The notes under the pieces were generated by a model. That model made no database searches, was not told where the DNA came from, and saw only the letters and a list, made by a program, of their open reading frames with translations. From positions 11,146,790-11,210,789 of the forward strand of contig OZ026844.1 of assembly GCA_964023205.1 (NCBI GenBank): a stretch of DNA of 64,000 nt, given 5' to 3'. The DNA comes from Lutraria lutraria (taxonomy: Eukaryota; Mollusca; Bivalvia; Venerida; Mactridae). Shown here one piece after another: positions 61,301-64,000 of this stretch (within the stretch, counting starts at the first letter, position 1; each line of letters opens with the position of its first letter). A program made the position numbers and the translations under genes.

Positions 61301-63843
61301 CTATAAAAATGGATTTACTTTAGTGTCGAATGGAAAATTAAGCTTTGATTCTATTGAAGAATTTTGTGGCTGTGAAAATTGTGTTTTGGTGGATAACGTG
61401 GAAGAATATGTTGGCTATGATTCTAAAATACAAATGCGTGATTTCCTAAGCTTATTCCTCACAATTAAAGGCGATATCTATAATAATCAACCATTCTCTT
61501 TCACTCCCGCTTATTCGCCATATCCATGTTTGTGGGATATGACGTCACACACAACTGTTAATCGATTGTAAATGGGTAAAATGGCGGCGCCCTGTACTCT
61601 TTCAGATAACCAAGATTCTACGATATTTTCGTAAAATATCTTCAATGTGCGTATTTTAACGCTCAAATGATTTATTTTTTTCAGAATAATAATGAATAAT
61701 TATTTAAATGAGATTAATTCATAATTAGGGTTGCGTTGCCCTTTAAATCATTATCAGTTTGGCATCAATTTTTATCCTCAACTTTTGACGTCTAGTAATC
61801 ACCCTGTTAAACAGCAGTGGAATATTTTCAAAGGCAAAGAAATTAGAATCTACTACAGTGCACAATGCTGTACTAAGAATTTGAAATATAATTTCTATCA
61901 ATTATTTACCTGTTCTGTTCAGTCTTGCCATGCTAAACATAGCTCTCTGGTAGGCTTTCCTTACATCATCCTCAGTAACCACAAGTTTGATCCTGTTCCA
62001 GCGTTCTGGTTGATCTAACCATTGGTAAGCATTAACAGCTACTTGTGTACCAAGAGGTTTAGTTAGTACAAGTACATCACCAACAACAGCATTGTCAGGC
62101 CTGGAAGACAGAGATAACAATCAAACACATAGTTTTGGATAAATTCACTGGTGTTTAACTTCTCACCAATAGACCGGGTCCCATAGCAATTTTTCTAGCT
62201 TTTTAGTGGAGGATGATGCTAGGCTAACACCTGGGTAGAATCACTGACCTGTAAGCAAGCTTGATAGCTTCTTACATGCAAAATTTATCTTGTTTTGGGT
62301 TTCAAGCTCACAGCAGAATGGAGCAAATGATCAATAGACAAAGACCACAAACACCGGACAATGGAGATCCTGAATTAATTCTGGTTTTAGAGATAATCGG
62401 GTCATCTAGATAATGACAATTATTTTGCTCTTCGATATCAATTTTTTTTTAACATGTGACTGACCTAAACTAACTGAGGCAGTAGCAGGTTTAGGACATG
62501 AAATTGTTATATAAACGAGATTGAGTTAATTCATAAACTATTAACAATAATGTAGCTTTACTATGTATTTTTGATGTATGCTCACCAGTTGTATTTACTA
62601 ATATTATAGCAGCCCTAGATTTTTTTTTTTTAGTTTAACACCCCTTTTCAACAGTCAGAGTCATATGAGGAGACAGTTCATTATTTAGACAATAAAACCA
62701 CACTTGTGTTATCTTGATCATTGTCTTTAGTGATGGGCGCGATTAATTAAAGTACAAAACTTACATGATGAATTCATTTGGTTGACAAACTGTTGTGGCT
62801 ACTCCACCGATTGTTAACCATGGATTCATAACAGTCTGTCCACCAGTGACTGACGTACCGCCTTCCTCGGCCAGATCCTGTAATTTCATCATATTATGTT
62901 ATTTTTAAATTTTATTATAATCAACAAATGCTAACATTGTTTTACGAAGACATATAATTCAATGTAGAAGTCTTGCTTAGAAAAGCAACACAGGAAACAA
63001 TTTTTAGGTTGGAAAGACATTCAAATTCAACCAGCAATTTGTATACATGTACAACAATGCCATGACTTGCTTATCTTCTATACAACAATAATGCAAATCC
63101 CACAGACATCAATATAACAGCACAATTAAAACAATGTTGGTCCAACAGGGATTACCTCTAAACTCCCAACCAAGTAAATTTCTTGTTATTGATTGTGCGA
63201 GGTTAAGGTCACAGAGTCCTCGACTTACTACACTGAAAATCAACAGGGGTCATCTACATGTAATGACCAACCTCCAAACCATGTCTTCTTCGCAGGGGGA
63301 GGGGGCATATCTTTTTAACTAGAGCTTGTCACAGAGGTGACCCCCACCGCCGCTTTGACACAAAGAATGCAATAGTGCATGAAATGGCCAAGTTCAAGGG
63401 CATTATATAACTCTGTAATGAGGGGATCACTGGGCATGAAAATTGTGTCTTGCACATCCACACTTCATGGTGATAACACATAAATAATTTCAAGTTTCAT
63501 TGCAATTGCCTAAAGAATGTAGAAGTAGTTTGCTCCACAAACTTGTGATATTGTAAACGAACCGACCCTAGTGACTCCAATATACCCCTTCTCAAGCTTC
63601 GTTTGCAGGGTATAATACATAGGTGACTGGATTGTGCAGATATTTAACAGAATGACCGAGGCATAAATAGATAACAAAACCGTCATCGCTTACTTTAAAT
63701 CCTCTCATCATCATCGGAACAACAACATCTCGTTCCTTCTCCGACATTTTCTGACTAACTGCAAGTAACATCAGCATGTTGTCACAGTCAGTCACACCCA
63801 TTGCGTAGAGATCACTCAGTACATTAGCGCAAGCAATCTTGCC
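58345..63843 (-). CDS. Selenophosphate synthetase (SEPHS family), 5'-partial
   Basis: Makes selenophosphate from selenide and ATP, the selenium donor for selenocysteine. Minus-strand exons: 63843-63694, 62877-62765, 62100-61910, 59090-58878, 58529-58345 (TAG). All junctions are GT-AG and the frame is open for 283 residues. Motifs in order: [127 protein letters not shown]. These are the AIRS-fold ATP/metal-binding and C-terminal parts of eukaryotic SelD. The first exons, with the Gly-rich loop and the Sec/Cys active site, lie beyond the window, so a selenoprotein (SEPHS2-type) cannot be told from a Cys or other form (SEPHS1-type). The tail ending GELW is unlike human SEPHS1. A 2.2-kb transposon sits in the 59091-61909 intron. 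Confidence 0.94.
59554..61742. mobile_element. 2.2-kb TTAA-flanked non-autonomous transposon
   Basis: Ends AGGGCAACGCAA (59554-59565) and TTGCGTTGCCCT (61731-61742) are perfect inverted repeats flanked by TTAA on both sides. GCGCCGCCATTTT recurs in inverse orientation near both ends (about 59706 and 61582). TTAA targets occur in piggyBac and Kolobok; TTAAAGG ends resemble Kolobok-related T2 MITEs. No transposase is seen; the longest frame inside is 82 codons (61323-61571), with a CGCENC motif and no recognised domain. Intron of the selenophosphate synthetase gene. Confidence 0.78.
62640..62692 (-). repeat. SINE family A, 3'-end fragment
   Basis: Only the tail half (ACACCCCTTTTCAACAGTCAGAGTCATATGAGG) is present, in an intron of the selenophosphate synthetase gene. 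Confidence 0.5.
63319..63617 (-). repeat. Helitron-like element, inverted sister copy
   Basis: Reverse complement of the 55641-55936 family: CTAGAGCTTGTCACAGAGGTGAC at its 3' end and GCTTCGTTTGCAGGGTATA at its 5' end. Intron of the selenophosphate synthetase gene. Confidence 0.68.
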
Positions 63844-64000
63844 CTGAAATAATAATTGAAATACAATTAATCATCATAATAAATGCAGCAGAACATCCAA
63901 GGATAACTTTATTTTTGGTTGCTCTTTAGTCGCACCAACAGTAAGGGTCACTGAGATTTTTCCAGCATTAATGTTGGGAGCAATCAACAAGACCCAAATG

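Overview
This is a eukaryotic, intron-rich, AT-rich nuclear window. All real genes are split by GT-AG introns, and most lines of evidence point to an animal. The protein set (DCAF1, an HMGA-like AT-hook protein, SMIM29, UBXN6, selenophosphate synthetase), the long introns, and the many tRNA-derived SINEs, MITEs and short Helitron-like elements suggest a lophotrochozoan, most likely a mollusc (bivalve-like). The species assignment is inference.

Layout. (1) 1-23299 (+): the 3' four fifths of DCAF1 (VprBP), 30 exons, from the armadillo-like region through LisH and WD40 to a poly-Asp tail; the first exons lie outside the window. (2) 23300-27130: 3' UTR and intergenic DNA with poly(A) signals and transposon remnants. 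(3) 27131-35157 (+): an HMGA-like gene with three AT-hooks, each on its own phase-0 exon, separated by kilobase introns; I could not place its last exon. Intron 1 holds a 0.9-kb 29-bp minisatellite and a perfect 39-bp-arm palindrome. (4) 35158-48592: a long gene-poor stretch with a foldback element, MITEs, a satellite with a 43/86-bp hierarchical period, and SINEs. (5) 48593-50091 (-): SMIM29, a one-pass membrane protein. (6) 50532-54978 (+): head-to-head with SMIM29, a predicted two-cistron transcription unit. A 108-codon ORF for an unrecognised small membrane protein ends three bases before the start codon of UBXN6, in the same frame and on the same exon. (7) 58345-63843 (-): the C-terminal 283 codons of a selenophosphate synthetase, with a 2.2-kb TTAA-flanked transposon in one intron.

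Functionally, DCAF1 (CRL4 ubiquitin ligase receptor) and UBXN6 (p97/VCP cofactor) both belong to ubiquitin-dependent protein handling, but nothing in the sequence links them; they are separate genes. The most unusual observation is the UBXN6 dicistronic arrangement, together with its shared SMIM29 promoter carrying mirrored ETS-like sites. The rest of the window is mainly a record of mobile DNA. Several insertions have clear boundaries and target-site duplications: a SINE with a perfect 14-bp duplication, a hAT-type MITE with a 7/8 duplication, an 887-bp element with a perfect 6-bp duplication, and the TTAA element.
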